DNA of 64,000 nucleotides from Montifringilla adamsi (lineage: Eukaryota; Chordata; Aves; Passeriformes; Passeridae). The position numbers and the translations under genes are program-made. Of this stretch, positions 52,137 through 64,000 are shown one piece after another. The notes under the pieces are model-generated. The model did no database searches. It saw nothing but the letters and a program-made list of their open reading frames with translations, and was not told the DNA's origin. Within the stretch, counting starts at the first letter, position 1. Every line of letters begins with the position of its first letter. The DNA is taken from positions 2,108,001 through 2,172,000 of the forward strand of contig JAGGNK010003335.1 in NCBI GenBank assembly GCA_017590115.1. The letters run 5' to 3'.

Positions 52137-55100
52137 GTAAGTACAACCTGTAGTGAATCATATCAAAGATATTTTATCACTTCTCTAGCCCAGGGAAAAG
52201 TACAAAACTAGAATAAATACATGAAAGTAATACTTGAGAATATCCTCTGCAACTCTAGGAGCTTGCCTCTCCAATTTCCTAAAAATTTTATTCAACAGCT
52301 CTAGTTGAATTTTTCTTCCATCGGTTCCTCAAGTCTGGCTCTGAGCCAGTGTAAATTGTTGTATTTACAGCGTCCAGGGACAAGAAGCCCTGAATGTATG
52401 TGAGGTAGATTTTTGCTCATTTTGGATCTGCCATTTGCTAATTTCATGCTGAACAGTTTCCATACAGGTAAAAGGCAGTGAGCAATCATTCATTTTTCAC
52501 ATTTTTTGTGTCATTCACTGCAGCAGAGGCTCCAGTCATGTCACCAGGTGGTTTTTACACTAAAGAACATTAAAGTTATACTTCACAAGGAAACTATGCC
52601 ATACTTTGGGTAAGTCATCTCACTGCCTTCTGCAGTTCAACTGTATAATTCTTTAAAGGAAAGAATGAGAATTCAACATATTGTTCAATGTTTATGGACC
52701 TTCCACAGCTTTCTACAGTGGCAGTGACAATATTTTCTGGTTTCTTTAAATAAACTTCCTACTGCTTCCTAGTTTTGTTATAAGAAGAAGTTTGTTTGCA
52801 TTATAGTAATATTGCTAACATAGTTTTCCTTCCATAACTTTCCTGAATCTTAATAGACAATTCAAAGCCCATCATAATTCCTCAATATTTATCCATTTCA
52901 TCTACTGTTCATCACACCTACCATTCACATTCTGAGATTAATCAGGGAATTTTCAACATATTTGTCTTTACTACACTGCCACACAGAAATCAATCACTTC
53001 AGTACTTTTCTGTTTATTCTGTTCAGTATTTTCTGCTCATTCTTAAAACCACCAAAATTAAGTTTGCACCATGAACAGAACAACAAAGTGCAGGAAGAGA
53101 CCATACAAACACACTCATCTGTTTCCTGATGGAATGGAGCCCTCAGTACCCAGTTTGTAGAAAAAGCAGAAAAACTGCCCTGGACAAGACAGACAACCCA
53201 AACACATCACAGCTTCATGCTGTGCAGAGTTACAGAGAAAGCATTACACTCCCTGACTCAAAAGGGATAGGAAATAAACATAGACAATACTTTCTCTTCT
53301 ACCAGAAGGGTATTTATGATGTGAAAAACACTGCAATGTGTTTTATCCAAACTACAAATACTGAGTCATGTGGTGATTGACCTAGTTTCCTGTTAACTTT
53401 AAGTGTATTTTTAGTTACTCCCTGTTGATTTATGTTTTCATTAAAACCTGAGGGAAGTGTCTTTTGAAGTCTGCTGGAGGATGAATGGAGGTGTGATGCT
53501 TTGCAGAGGATGCTGAGGCGTTTTTCCCCAATGTTTTCTCTCTCTAAGTCACATGTCTAGTAGGAGCTCAACTGAAGAGCAAATAAACATCATTTGTTTA
53601 CCTCTATCTTATCTTTCCTTCACAGGAATTTAAATGCAAATGAAAAATAGAATAAACACCAACAAATGCATCAAGTGGTGGTGCAGTGTAATGATTCCAA
53701 CCAACAGAGTCTGTGCTCTGCTCACTGCCACAGCCCTCTGCAGTCAGCAGTTCTGGCAGTAACTCCCCTTCTTCTGTTTGTAAATGAACATACACACAAG
53801 TACTTTGAAAATCATCCCAGTATTTATACAGGAGGGATGTAATTCATTTTCAGAGTTTTGTGGCACGACATATAACATTTTATACAGACTATTAAGGAGA
53901 TTACATTGATTTGAAATACAGCAGAAAACCCACCTAAGAAAATAGTGCTTCCAATCATGGACAAGACACATTAAAAGGGTTTTCTTTTTGGGAAGTGATG
54001 AGCTTAATTTGCAGTAAGTGGTAACTAATTGTTCTCAGACCACAAATGTAAAGTCAGGGAAATCAGGTCCACTGTTGCCAATTCTTTCTTAGTATGAAAA
54101 TGGACCATAAAACTCCAAAATTTATGTATGGACTCCAAAGGTTCACAGCAATCCATAGCTGATTTTCTTTTTGCTTGTTTTGCCCCTTGTCTACCACTGA
54201 ATTAAATTACATTAGATTTTGTGTAGTAAACAAGCACGGGACCTAGCTTCAAATGAAGGCTCAATTTCAGTAATGATCTTGATAATTATATTAGGACAGT
54301 CTAGGCTTCCCTACAGCTTTCTGTTTTTCAAATTTAGAGAGTTATGTGCGTGATGACAGCTCTGTGTGCTCACAAGACTATTCTTACTTTATCCTGTCTA
54401 CTTTCACACTCTCCAGAAATTCAGTTTTAAGCTGCAGTTTTCAAGTATTTTGTCAATCACAGTTTATCAAATGCATTCTGCTAAGGCAGCTGTCAGGACA
54501 AGATTCAGCAGTGACAAGCTGTCTCAGCTCCTGTTCATTCTACCCTTTTTATCTCTGAGGAGGAGAAATACTCTGCTAGAAAAGGGCTCTACCTGCTCAC
54601 TAAACAGGCAGTGGAGTCACTGTGTTGGCAGAGCTCCTGATCAACAGAATGAGGACTCCCAATAAATTCTCAGCAGCCCATTTATGCCTACTTTTTCCTT
54701 ATCATAAGTGCTGCTCTGAAAACACTACTGGCACTCTGCACACAGAGGTGATTGAGTAAAAAGACACAGTGCAGGTTGTCAATTTATCCTGAAATAGCTT
54801 CTAGTGGATAGATAAAAGCCATCTAAACCATAGCACAAGACAGTGCTATTACACAGAATTTCCAGACTTCCCACAGAAAGTTCCAGAAAAACACTCTGTC
54901 CCCTGTTACACACACACCAAAATTATGGCATCATACACAACTACTTGTGTATACAGTGAAATATCAGTGCATACTGAAGTATTTTCTTATAAATCCTTGC
55001 AAATAAGAACTTCATGTTATTCTGTATAAATGATATTTCAGAAAGGCCAAAGCTGGGATTATGCCAAACTTGCCTTTTAGCTTTAATTGTGTTGACTACA

Positions 55101-58100
55101 TTACCTAAAAGAATCTTCACTTATAACGACAAATCATGACTGGGAAAACATGTATAAGTCAGATTTTCTCCTCCTCCACATGTATTACCATGGAAATGCC
55201 AAAAGCATAAGACAGTTCACAGACAGCTTATCTCCAAATATTTTAGTTGATAAAAATGATGCCATTTGATCCTATACATGGTCTGCTGTGGGATGAAGAA
55301 GGGTGTCTGAAAAGTAGAGTCAGTGTTAATCTACATCAAATGCTTCTGCTTTTGGGAACAGAATGAAGAAGTTTCAGTCTTCATTAAAAAGGAAGCAAGA
55401 AAAGGCCAAGTAGCGATTTGAACTTTAGAAGTGTTAAATAGTATTTGAAGCAGGCTGACATTTGAAAATTTTCAATGGTTGTCCATTTTTTACATGTCCA
55501 TCATTGTCCATAAATGTCATGTAAAGAAGAACAAAGCAATAAATGGGTCAGAGTAATCTCAGAAATAAGAGAAAAATCATTAGGATATGAATAGGAGCAA
55601 TTAAACTGCCTTAGCAGTGTCTCATTGCCAATCCCAGCATGAGAGGAGAGAAGCAGAGCTGGAGGCAAAAGTAGGAGCTCAGGAAGAAGTCAGAGATAAA
55701 AAATACAAATAACACAAGAATGACCTTAGGTGTAAACAGAAATCCAAGTCTCAAGTCTAGATGTTCCTACAAAAACTACCTCATGTTCACAGCTAGTTTT
55801 CCACTGCACACTCCATGTTGCACATAATGGAGCAACAAACTACAAAACCTTCAGGAAAAGCTGGAATCAAAGACTTGAAAAGATAGCCAAGAAGGTGAGA
55901 AAACAAACATTACTGGTTAGAATTCTGTTAGGCCTGGGAAAAAAAAACAGCTCAAAAGCTCCAAGGACCAAGAATCAGAGGATGGTCCTGAAGAAATACA
56001 TTCAGACTGTAATAGGTGCAGCTGAGCATTTTATTCCTCCAAGGTAAATAAACTGGACACATCACACATCCTTTAGATCAAGGATTAGATACTGCCCAAA
56101 CACTAAGGCTCTGTTTAGGACGTGGGAGGAAGGGGTCTGGCCTGTCCAGAGGCTGTATTTCCTTTCCTTGCACTCCTGGCACTGCAGTCTCTGTACAAGC
56201 TCCTACCTTCTCTTTGTGCAGGGCACAAATCCTGAACACATGCCTGTTGTTCAGCAGATCCAAAGGATGGAAGGCAAGCATATTCATGTACAAAATACTG
56301 CACACAGCTTCTATGCCAGCTGATGTAAAACCATGACAAGAGATAAACTTAAGAACATAATAAGAATTTTCACATGCCAGTAATGTTTTTTTAGACTTTC
56401 TTTTTTAGTACTAGCCATAGGACCAAGTTACAGCAGTCAGGAAAAAAAAAAAAAGTTCCGCTTTCAATTTCTGTAATATCTGCCAAATAAGAGAAAATGA
56501 CACAAAGGCAGGAAGAGATGAGTCAAGTGAAAGGTCACTGTTTTCTCAAAGTGGACAGACTGTGCCTCAGCCCAGCAGTGATCCCCCAATTGTCATTGCT
56601 TTTATCACAACACCTCTGATGCAGGTTGGGTCATTAACTCGGGACATTAAACATGCCACCAGTCACCCATGGCCAAGAGCTGTATTCAATCAAATACAGC
56701 AAAGGCATGCTTTTGAAACTAGAATTTAAACCTGGATCTTTCCTGGACACTGTTATGTTTATCACTGAGAAAATCCATACAGCTGCTGACCCCGTTCCAA
56801 CACAGAGAAGCACTGAGCTGTAAAACCAGCACTCTTCTGAAGGAGACAGCAAACAGAGCTTGGAACTACGACAAAGCAGAACTTCTGTTTCATAGAGGAA
56901 GTTGCAAATTCATTAGCTCACCTCTGGATGTAGGAACTTCACCAAGTAGGGTATCACGGTACAATTCACACAAACATTGACCATGCAACCAAGGGCACTC
57001 TGACATCTTCACTAGTCTCTCCCAATTACTTGGTGGTCTTCCTCCATCATAAGCATTTGGAACTTTTTAAGTGTCCACATATCAATTCCTAATTGCCAGT
57101 CGTGACAAACCCTAGATATCATCTGGCACACAGAGGCCATCAGGCAAATCACACCGACAGTGATACTTCACAGAAAGAGACAGCTACAAGGTGAAACATC
57201 ACTTCTGGAAGGTTTAAGTGAGCAATGTCTCAGCCCTTTCACAAACAAATATCTCAAAGTTCATCTTTATGACCTTTCCTTTCACCATCTAGCACTGAGA
57301 AAATAATTTTAAGCTGTTACTCACTGGTCTACATGTCCAGCATGCATTAAAAACCCATATGGGTGGGATCTTTACCTAAATTAGGCACTTAGACCATGGC
57401 CTGATTCTTTACAGAGAAGCCAAATCTATTCTCTACAGTCAGATGAGAGAAATAAACACTCCTGAGATGTGTTCAGAGGGAGGTCTTGTGCACCTAACTT
57501 AAATGAGTGAATTCATGACAGAATGGTCTTCCTCTGGAAAATAACTAAAAGCATCTTCCACTCTCTGCTGACTCCAGGAGGAAAATCAAGCACTTCACTG
57601 CAACATGGCTTCACTAAGCACAACATGGGCACAGAACTGAGTGGATTAAAGCTGTGTGCTGGACACTTTGCTCTTTTAATCTTCAGAACAGAGTGCAAAA
57701 ACAACCTCCCTAAAAAAAAAAAATAAGTTCTTGCATGGCTGGGTAATATAAATGGATAAATCAAGGAAAAATGTTAAATTTAAATGTCACTAAGCATGAG
57801 CAACCCTTGCTGTGTTAAGGTGTGAGTAGTACAGCCCAGGCAACCACTCACTCTGAAGAGAGCTCAAGGTCTGTGACTGAGCTTCCACTGCTTTTCACAT
57901 AATCCCTCTGGCATTGCTCCTGGATTCTGAATGTCCAAGCAGCCCACTCCTTGCAAAGGTATTCAGATTCCATTACACATCACTGGTTTGAGGTAAGCAG
58001 TGTATACAGGGACAGAAAGTTACAAATTCATACTCAAAAATCATACCTAAGGACTTTAAATGGACAACTACCATAGTGTCAACATTGAAATATCTTTTAC

Positions 58101-59639
58101 TGTAAATGTTACAGCTTAGAGGATTTACCAGATATCCCATCACAAATAGAACACACTGAAAGAACACCTACAGCAATTCCAGCAGATGCACAATAGTAAT
58201 TAACAGAACATTCCTGCCTTAGATGTCTTACGTACAGATTCAGTGCAGAATTACATATTACCATACCAGTTCTATTTATTTCATAACTTATTTAGACTCT
58301 CCAATCTTACCTCAAGGTAGGAACAGCAGGTTTTCTAAAATAAATTTTCTTGACCTAAATGGTGTGTTTTTTTTCAAAATATCTATGGTTTTCCACAAGT
58401 CCTCACTTAAAACTATGAGCACAATGCTTCTAAGTGGGAAGGTTAGGACAGTACCTACATTGTATATAGCAAATACAACATGCAAATATTGCCACAGCTT
58501 CCCTTACATTAAATTAGGGTACAAAGGAAGATTATATCAACAGAACTATGATACATTGAATTAATTTACCTTTAAATATTAGAAGCAGTAAATTTTCTGC
58601 TCATTTCCAGTTTTCTAAGAAATCTCTTAATACTAAATATGCTAATATATCTGTACTAGTTAATTCACTTTTATATTACACTGTTCTTCACAGAACTTTA
58701 TGATTAATAAACATTATGGATACCATGTTTATTCAGTTTAAATTTTAATTATCTTGCCTTTCATAGAAAGTGAATGTGAATGCCAGTAAAACTGGTGCAA
58801 GTGAAGAACGGTAAAGCAGCATTGTTACAAAAACTCTTCTTGTTTGGTTCATCTAAGGCAGGCAGATTTAGAAACCCAAAGTGGTTAAAAGGAGTATTTA
58901 GGACTGGTTATTTAAAAGAACCTGCCAGAGCTGCTTAACCAAGATGGATAGCATCAGCAGAAACATTTCTCCCTTTTACAACAATCCTTACAATTTAACT
59001 AGCCTGAAGATTTTGTTGAATTGCAAGACCTGAAGATGATTTTAATGCTATTGTGAATAAGTTAACTTCTGGTTGTACTTTTAATCAACAAAAAACTCTG
59101 TCTAAACCCTCCTTACCCCCTTCCCCTCTCTCAATTATCACTTTTGCTACATACCCACATAAACAACCAAAAACTGCAAGAGAACTTGGAGCAGTGAAAG
59201 GGCAGCACCCCTTTCACTGAAGCAACACTTCACTATGGCCAGAATGAATAAATTGCTCTTCTACATTAAGTTGATTCATCTCTCACATCTCCCTAGTGCT
59301 ACTCTAGAATTGGGCTGTAAACCAAAATAAATTCATCTGTTGTTATATCATGATGTAAATGTAGTAAACATTTTTTATATCCCATTTTTCCTCAGTACTT
59401 CTGTATAGGCCCAAACCACTTCAAAACCCAATCATTTATATTTTTTCCCACTTTATCTTTGTGTCAGACCTTAATGTTCTTCAATTAGATGCAGATATGG
59501 GCTCTGAAGACAGCAAAGTAAGGTCATGCCAGTGGGAAATTACAAGTCACCAACCACCCCACTACATTACAGCTCCACAGGAATTTTTGCTCTCCGGCAA
59601 GTTAATAACTCATCTTGCTTTGCTTATTTTATAACCAGG
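52137..59639. other. AT-rich non-coding block
   Basis: No gene recognised. Open frames reach 113 codons (58223-58564 +) without recognisable domains. A 13-A tract lies at 56442-56454. No LTR, CR1 end or RNA gene was recognised here. Confidence 0.55.
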
Positions 59640-60010
59640 GATTTTTTCCCCACTATTGAGAGCACCTTCTCTCATATCAATACTATCTAACAATTTACGC
59701 AATGCTCACTCTTCCATAGATCTAATATTTAATTGCTTTATAATGTCCCTGACCTCACTATTTTGGGGAACAGAAATACAGCAAGAAAGGACAAATCGAG
59801 GTGATTGGGTAAATGAGTTTCACAAATCATTAACACCATGAAGAGCAAGGATTCAGTGCGTTACTTCAGCTTCATAGGATATAATTACATGTTTTGATTA
59901 GCAGATATATTTTCCCAGCCTCAGGTGTCAACAAGGGTTCAAGTGTATAACATGTATAAATGGGTGCTAATTTTACTAGTCATGAAAATGTGTTTCGCTA
60001 ATTACATTTA
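59640..60010. promoter_or_regulatory. possible conserved non-coding element
   Basis: About 370 bp without repeat signature, holding many TAAT and ATTA cores (TATTTAATTGC, GATTGGGTAAATG, GGATATAATTACATG, CGCTAATTACATT). Isolated CpGs are retained at TTTACGCAATG, AATCGAGG, GTGCGTT and TTTCGCTAATT. This resembles an ancient developmental enhancer; inference from composition only. Confidence 0.2.
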
Positions 60011-60481
60011 TATCCTCTTAGCCCATTTCCATTCCATATTGCTTCTCTGTAGTACCTCTTCCTGTTTATTTCCTTACAGTGACATTTGAGCTCTTCCAAA
60101 TGACACAATGATTATAAAATTCACTTGGCATGGCGAGTTACTTCTCCACTGAATACCTGTTGTAGGCTTGAAAGAGGAACAAGATTTACAGATGTGTAAA
60201 CAATTTTGTGGTCATTTCTGTACTTCTGTAAACTGCATCTTATTTAGGGCAGTATCATCTGGGACGAAATCTTATGGCAAAAGTGGTGCTTTTCTATCAC
60301 CCAGTTGAGTCTTGTTAGGCATGCAAGAATTTCTGATTGTTGACACCAAAAACTAAGGGAGCAAGCCTGCTTTAAGAGAGTGAAGCCCCTTTTCCTTGCC
60401 CTGCACTTTTCTGACATGCTTTGTTCACAGAAATGAGATCAGGATCAAAAACTGGAAGAACCTCTTTTCACACAACCAACT

Positions 60482-60535
60482 ACAGAATGGTTTGGGCTGG
60501 AAGGGTCTCAAAAGATCATCTACTTCCATGCCCTA
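60482..60535 (-). mobile_element. short CR1 LINE 3'-end remnant
   Basis: On the + strand ACAGAATGGTTTGGGCTGG is followed by AAGGGTCTCAAAAGATCATC and TACTTCCATGCCC. This is the diverged reverse complement of an avian CR1 3' end. Only about 55 bp is convincing. Confidence 0.75.
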
Positions 60536-61494
60536 ATCAAATCCATGATGGAAAAGGCCTTGGATAAAAACATGGGATAAAACTATTAACCACAAGCTGC
60601 TGGATATTGGAATACCTAGATAAGGACGTGTTTCTGCAATTCAGATTGCAAAACAAGGAAAAGACCCAAAAGGTTTCCAAGTGTGAGTATAGCAGCATGA
60701 GGAACGTAAGCACCAGCATAACCACACTTTTAAATAGTGAATATTTAAACTTAAGAGGTTGTCTTCCTTAAAAAGAATAGTCACGAAGCAACTTAATGAC
60801 ATTAAGATTTTTCAAGCTAGTGCTGTGATCTGTAACCCACACATATAATTAACTGGCTAGCATGAAGCCACCACTCACTAGAAATTGCTTTAGCAAACAG
60901 CCAAAGACCTCCCCAGCTCAGTCCTTCAGCTCACTGCGTGGCATCAGACAGTGCTGTGGGCTTGGCTCGGGCAAAACTTCAGAGCACATAATGAAAAGAA
61001 CAACAAGGCAAGGACAGAAAATTCCAGTGCTCATAACCACATGATAAAATGCTGGTGCAATCTCCTTAGAGCCTTCTCTTGCCACTGATACTTCAAGACT
61101 TATACTAAATATTTCACGCACTGTCAACTCAAAATAAAAATTAAGGGAAAAATCAGATGGAAATTACCAACATATTCACATGTGTAATTTTTTTTTCAGG
61201 AGAGTGCAGGTGTAGAGACTGCATTTATAAACTTTGACGTGGATTGCTATACTTCCATAATAATTAATAACATTTAAAAAAAACATATTAAGAACTCAGT
61301 GCACAGATTTAGAAGAAGTCTAATCATGCCACCAATACCAAGTAGAGGTAGATTTACCTTCCCTTGTAAATATTCTGGAAGATTATGTATAGAATCAATA
61401 CTACATATTATTCTGACAGGATGTGATGACAACTTATGCTTATTCAGTTCCTAACAAAAATACTGTCTCAAAGCCTGTCTGGAACTCAGCAAGT
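60536..61494. other. AT-rich non-coding block
   Basis: No gene or recognisable element. Open frames stay below 70 codons. Confidence 0.55.
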
Positions 61495-61620
61495 ATACAG
61501 TTACAAAAACAGCTAAAGCAGGATTAAAACCTTCAATTTGTAATAGGTACATAGGCAATAGGCAATACATTTACAAAAACAGCTAAAAAAGGATTAAAAC
61601 CTTCATCTTGTAATAGGTAC
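61495..61620. repeat. two-copy tandem duplication, 70-bp period
   Basis: TTACAAAAACAGCTAAA..GGATTAAAACCTTC..TTGTAATAGGTAC at 61501-61550 recurs at 61571-61620 with 46 of 50 positions identical. The spacer contains a smaller tandem, ATAGGCAATAGGCAA. This looks like a simple local duplication of moderate age. Confidence 0.9.
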
Positions 61621-62119
61621 AGTATGGCAGGTAACTGAGCCTTGCAACACTTCACTGAAGCTGAATGAAAACCTTATTACAAATATAACATTTAAAAACC
61701 AGCAAGTACACGTGCATAAAACACAGCCTTAAAACTACTATGGTATGGCTGACACAAGAGATCAAGTGTGATTTCTTTTTTCACTCTTCTCCTTTGCATG
61801 AGTTAGAGTTTCAGAATTACCCAGCTGGGTGGAAAAATGCAATTGAAGTAATTATATTTATGATGAGAGGCTTCCCTTCTTTTGGTGTACTCTAAAGGCT
61901 GCAGATAGCTTTGCTTTCCTTTCAATATTTCAAATTTGAAAAATGGGAGCAATAAGGGCATAGAGTCAAAGATATTGTATGCATGTTCATTTTAATATAG
62001 TCATCAGTACTATTTAGTTAACAATGCACAAAACCTATTCTTTCATATGGCCTTGCTGAAGGTTTTAAGCATAAGCAGCCTCATTTCAGAGAATGGGAAT
62101 GCTCACACAGGAAGGTAAG

Positions 62120-62530
62120 TGCACCTTTAAGTGTTTTAATCACAAGAGGATTAAATGTGCACGTTCGGCACTTGGCTGAAAAAATTACAATTTTCTGCAT
62201 TTTATTTCTTTCCATTAAAGTTCTTTCACTATATATGAGAGCTTTTTAGCAAGTCCAAACAAAAGCCCTGTGGATAGCAAAGTATTTCACATATGTGAAG
62301 AATGTTTAAAAATTAGTTCTTCAGGGTTTTAATTGTATATACATCAAATCGAGTCAGCTGCCATAACAGAACAATTGCTACGTTCATGCTGTGTGTTATG
62401 AACTCTAATTGTTAGAAACGCTTTTCGTTTCAATCCTGACAACATCTATATTAATTTTTTCATGATTTCTGTGTGGGGTTTTTTATGCTAATTCTGTTAA
62501 TAACAGAATAAGATTATACATTGTACTTTT
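62120..62530. promoter_or_regulatory. possible conserved non-coding element
   Basis: About 400 bp with no repeat signature and isolated CpGs (CACGTTCGGCAC, AATCGAGTC, GCTACGTTC, AAACGCTTTTCGTTTC). It carries TAAT-type cores, ACAATTG and a TATGCTAATTCTG POU-like site. The composition resembles vertebrate enhancers; function unknown. Confidence 0.2.
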
Positions 62531-62810
62531 ATTCCTGATCATTAGAAATGTAAAGCACAACATGAGTCAGAAACTGTAAGGAAGAGGAAAAATTAAAAAA
62601 AAAACCCTTAAGTATAAGGGAGAAAAAAAAGAAGCAAAGTTATGCTAAAACTGGATGAATTCTTAACAGAGATTTTGCTCTTATCTTCAAAAAGGCACTG
62701 TATTATAAGTAGAACTTACAATTAGAAGAAAAACTGTGTACAATTTTTTTAAAACCAATGATGAAAGAATATTTGGGCATCACAGATATCTTCACATCAA
62801 TAATATCAGA

Positions 62811-63195
62811 AGTTGAGCCTACAGCTTTTGAGAGAGTATTTGAGAAAACAACAACAACAAAAAAAATCTCTAAAATCTCTAACCAGTTTGTGATCATCTC
62901 AGAACACTTGGAGAGGTGAAGCATCCCAGAGGAACACAAGCAATACCTGCTTTGCAAAGTGAGGAGAAGGGGAGGAAAAATAAATTAACAGACCTGTCAG
63001 CTTAACTCTGATATCAAATGACATGGAACCAATTGCCAAACATGAGTTTTGTAAAGATAAGAAATGAAGATAAAGAACAGTCAACATAAATCTGTAATGA
63101 GCGAATTAAGAACAAATTAAAATTTGTTTCTTTAGGTAAAAGGGATTTGGAACTCTTGGAAAGGATTTCAGCATGGTGTACCAGATAAAATGTTT
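62811..63195 (+). mobile_element. ancient LINE (CR1/L3-like) ORF2 reverse-transcriptase remnant
   Basis: The + strand keeps recognisable blocks of a CR1-clade reverse transcriptase. NRPVSLTLIS is coded at 62987-63016, followed by NDMEPIAK, where the family has a RPVSLT block and then a ME(Q)I stretch. DFSMVY is coded at 63164-63181, standing where RT motif A (DFSKAFD) belongs. Upstream, CCCAGAGGAACACAAGCAAT and ACCTGCTTTGCAAAG fit the W(R)xAxVxPxFKK region. Between the blocks the DNA still resembles the family, with frameshifts and stops. A short ACAACAACAACA insertion lies at 62848-62860. It is much older than the CR1 tails elsewhere in the window and has no coding capacity. Confidence 0.65.
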
Positions 63196-64000
63196 TACAG
63201 CAATTTAATCTTTACCATGAAAAGACAAAGGAAAGATGCCTAGCCTGATGGAGGACTAACAAGTCACTCCTGAAATGTACTGTAGAGGGGTTTTATCCCT
63301 CAGGACCATAATCTTGAGAGCTCATTATCCTAAGAGACTAAGTGCTATGTAGTTTAATTTTTTAGGTTTTTAAGAACTGTCACTAAGTCTTTCAGAAATC
63401 ACCCAGTAAACCAACAAGTAAACATCTGACCTAACTCAAAGGGGATAAAATTCAGCTGTACCTTTCAATCATTTAGACCACAAAGCTACACTACATTTAA
63501 AAAATACTCTATCAATACTAGCTTATTATATAAATATTATTTATGACTGTTCTTACAGTGGAGAGTTCCAGCTGAAAATAATTTTTTAAAAAAGTGTTTC
63601 AAAAAAACATGAAAAAAAATGAGACTTGCTAGAGAAGCCATAGTCTTAATAAATACATGTGATAAAAAGGGAAGCAATCCCTTCTCCCTTGCACCTCTCA
63701 AACTTATTGTGAAGTGACAGGAAAACAGATGATGTGCCACATTTTTTAAATTGTTTGCAAACAGACCAAGTGAAGAGGAATGAATCCTTCCCAAAGCCAT
63801 CAATGGAATCATTCCAGGAATATTAGTTACAAATCTTCCTTCCACACCTGTAGCTACATTTAGAGAACAGTATCAAGGGGTCCTAATTTTGCAGTATACT
63901 GCTTGTCACTAATTTAGGAAGCCCTTGTGACGGTCAAATAGCATCCTGGGCGAGAAGCGCCATAAACTGAACTTCAGGTGTGGAAGGGAACTGAGAAAAT
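63196..64000. other. AT-rich non-coding block to window end
   Basis: No gene recognised. A 102-codon minus frame (63537-63845) has no known domain. Weak LINE similarity may extend a little past 63195 but I cannot support it. Confidence 0.5.

Noticed and set aside
53129..53380. 83-codon plus-strand frame as a coding exon
   Set aside because: No splice signals at suitable positions and no recognisable motif.
1..64000. CRISPR array, tRNA, rRNA or bacterial operon
   Set aside because: No regularly spaced repeats, no cloverleaf or rRNA signature, and the base texture and CR1 tails mark the DNA as avian nuclear.

Overview
This window looks like bird nuclear DNA, probably from a songbird (passerine). 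It is AT-rich and CpG-poor, with small GC-richer islands. It carries three short 3'-end remnants of CR1 LINEs whose diagnostic tail, a GGGACC..GGATCA-type block after CAGAAT, is typical of avian genomes. It also has two solo LTR-like blocks and an older LINE reverse-transcriptase remnant. No open frame exceeds 162 codons, and there is no operon-like spacing, so bacterial gene rules do not apply. I recognise no intact protein-coding gene, rRNA, tRNA or CRISPR array. The window is best read as intergenic DNA or the inside of a very large intron.

Layout. 1-8.2 kb is AT-rich non-coding DNA with small palindromes. A CR1 remnant lies near 8.2 kb. A decayed coding-like segment with three cysteine-pair motifs in shifted frames lies at 13.56-14.24 kb, followed by a stop-poor stretch to 14.55 kb. 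A solo LTR lies at about 16.98-17.27 kb. 17.3-31.7 kb is non-coding, with scattered GC-richer islands and simple repeats. At 31.69-32.48 kb a second LTR-like block (TATA box, AATAAA, ending in TCA) sits between two direct copies of a ~132-bp sequence that are about 90% identical; this is the oddest architecture in the window. CR1 remnants lie near 33.4 and 60.5 kb. An exon-like open frame ending at a GTAAGT donor lies at about 52.0-52.14 kb. A 70-bp-period tandem duplication lies at 61.5 kb. An old LINE ORF2 fragment, with recognisable RPVSLT and DFS blocks, lies at 62.8-63.2 kb.

Several 150-400 bp stretches (about 6.0, 19.7, 40.55, 59.65 and 62.1 kb) have the base texture of conserved non-coding elements: AT-rich homeodomain-like TAAT sites, retained CpGs and no repeat signature. 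They are guesses that only a cross-species alignment can settle. I did not find a new multi-gene system, and nothing here indicates genes working together.
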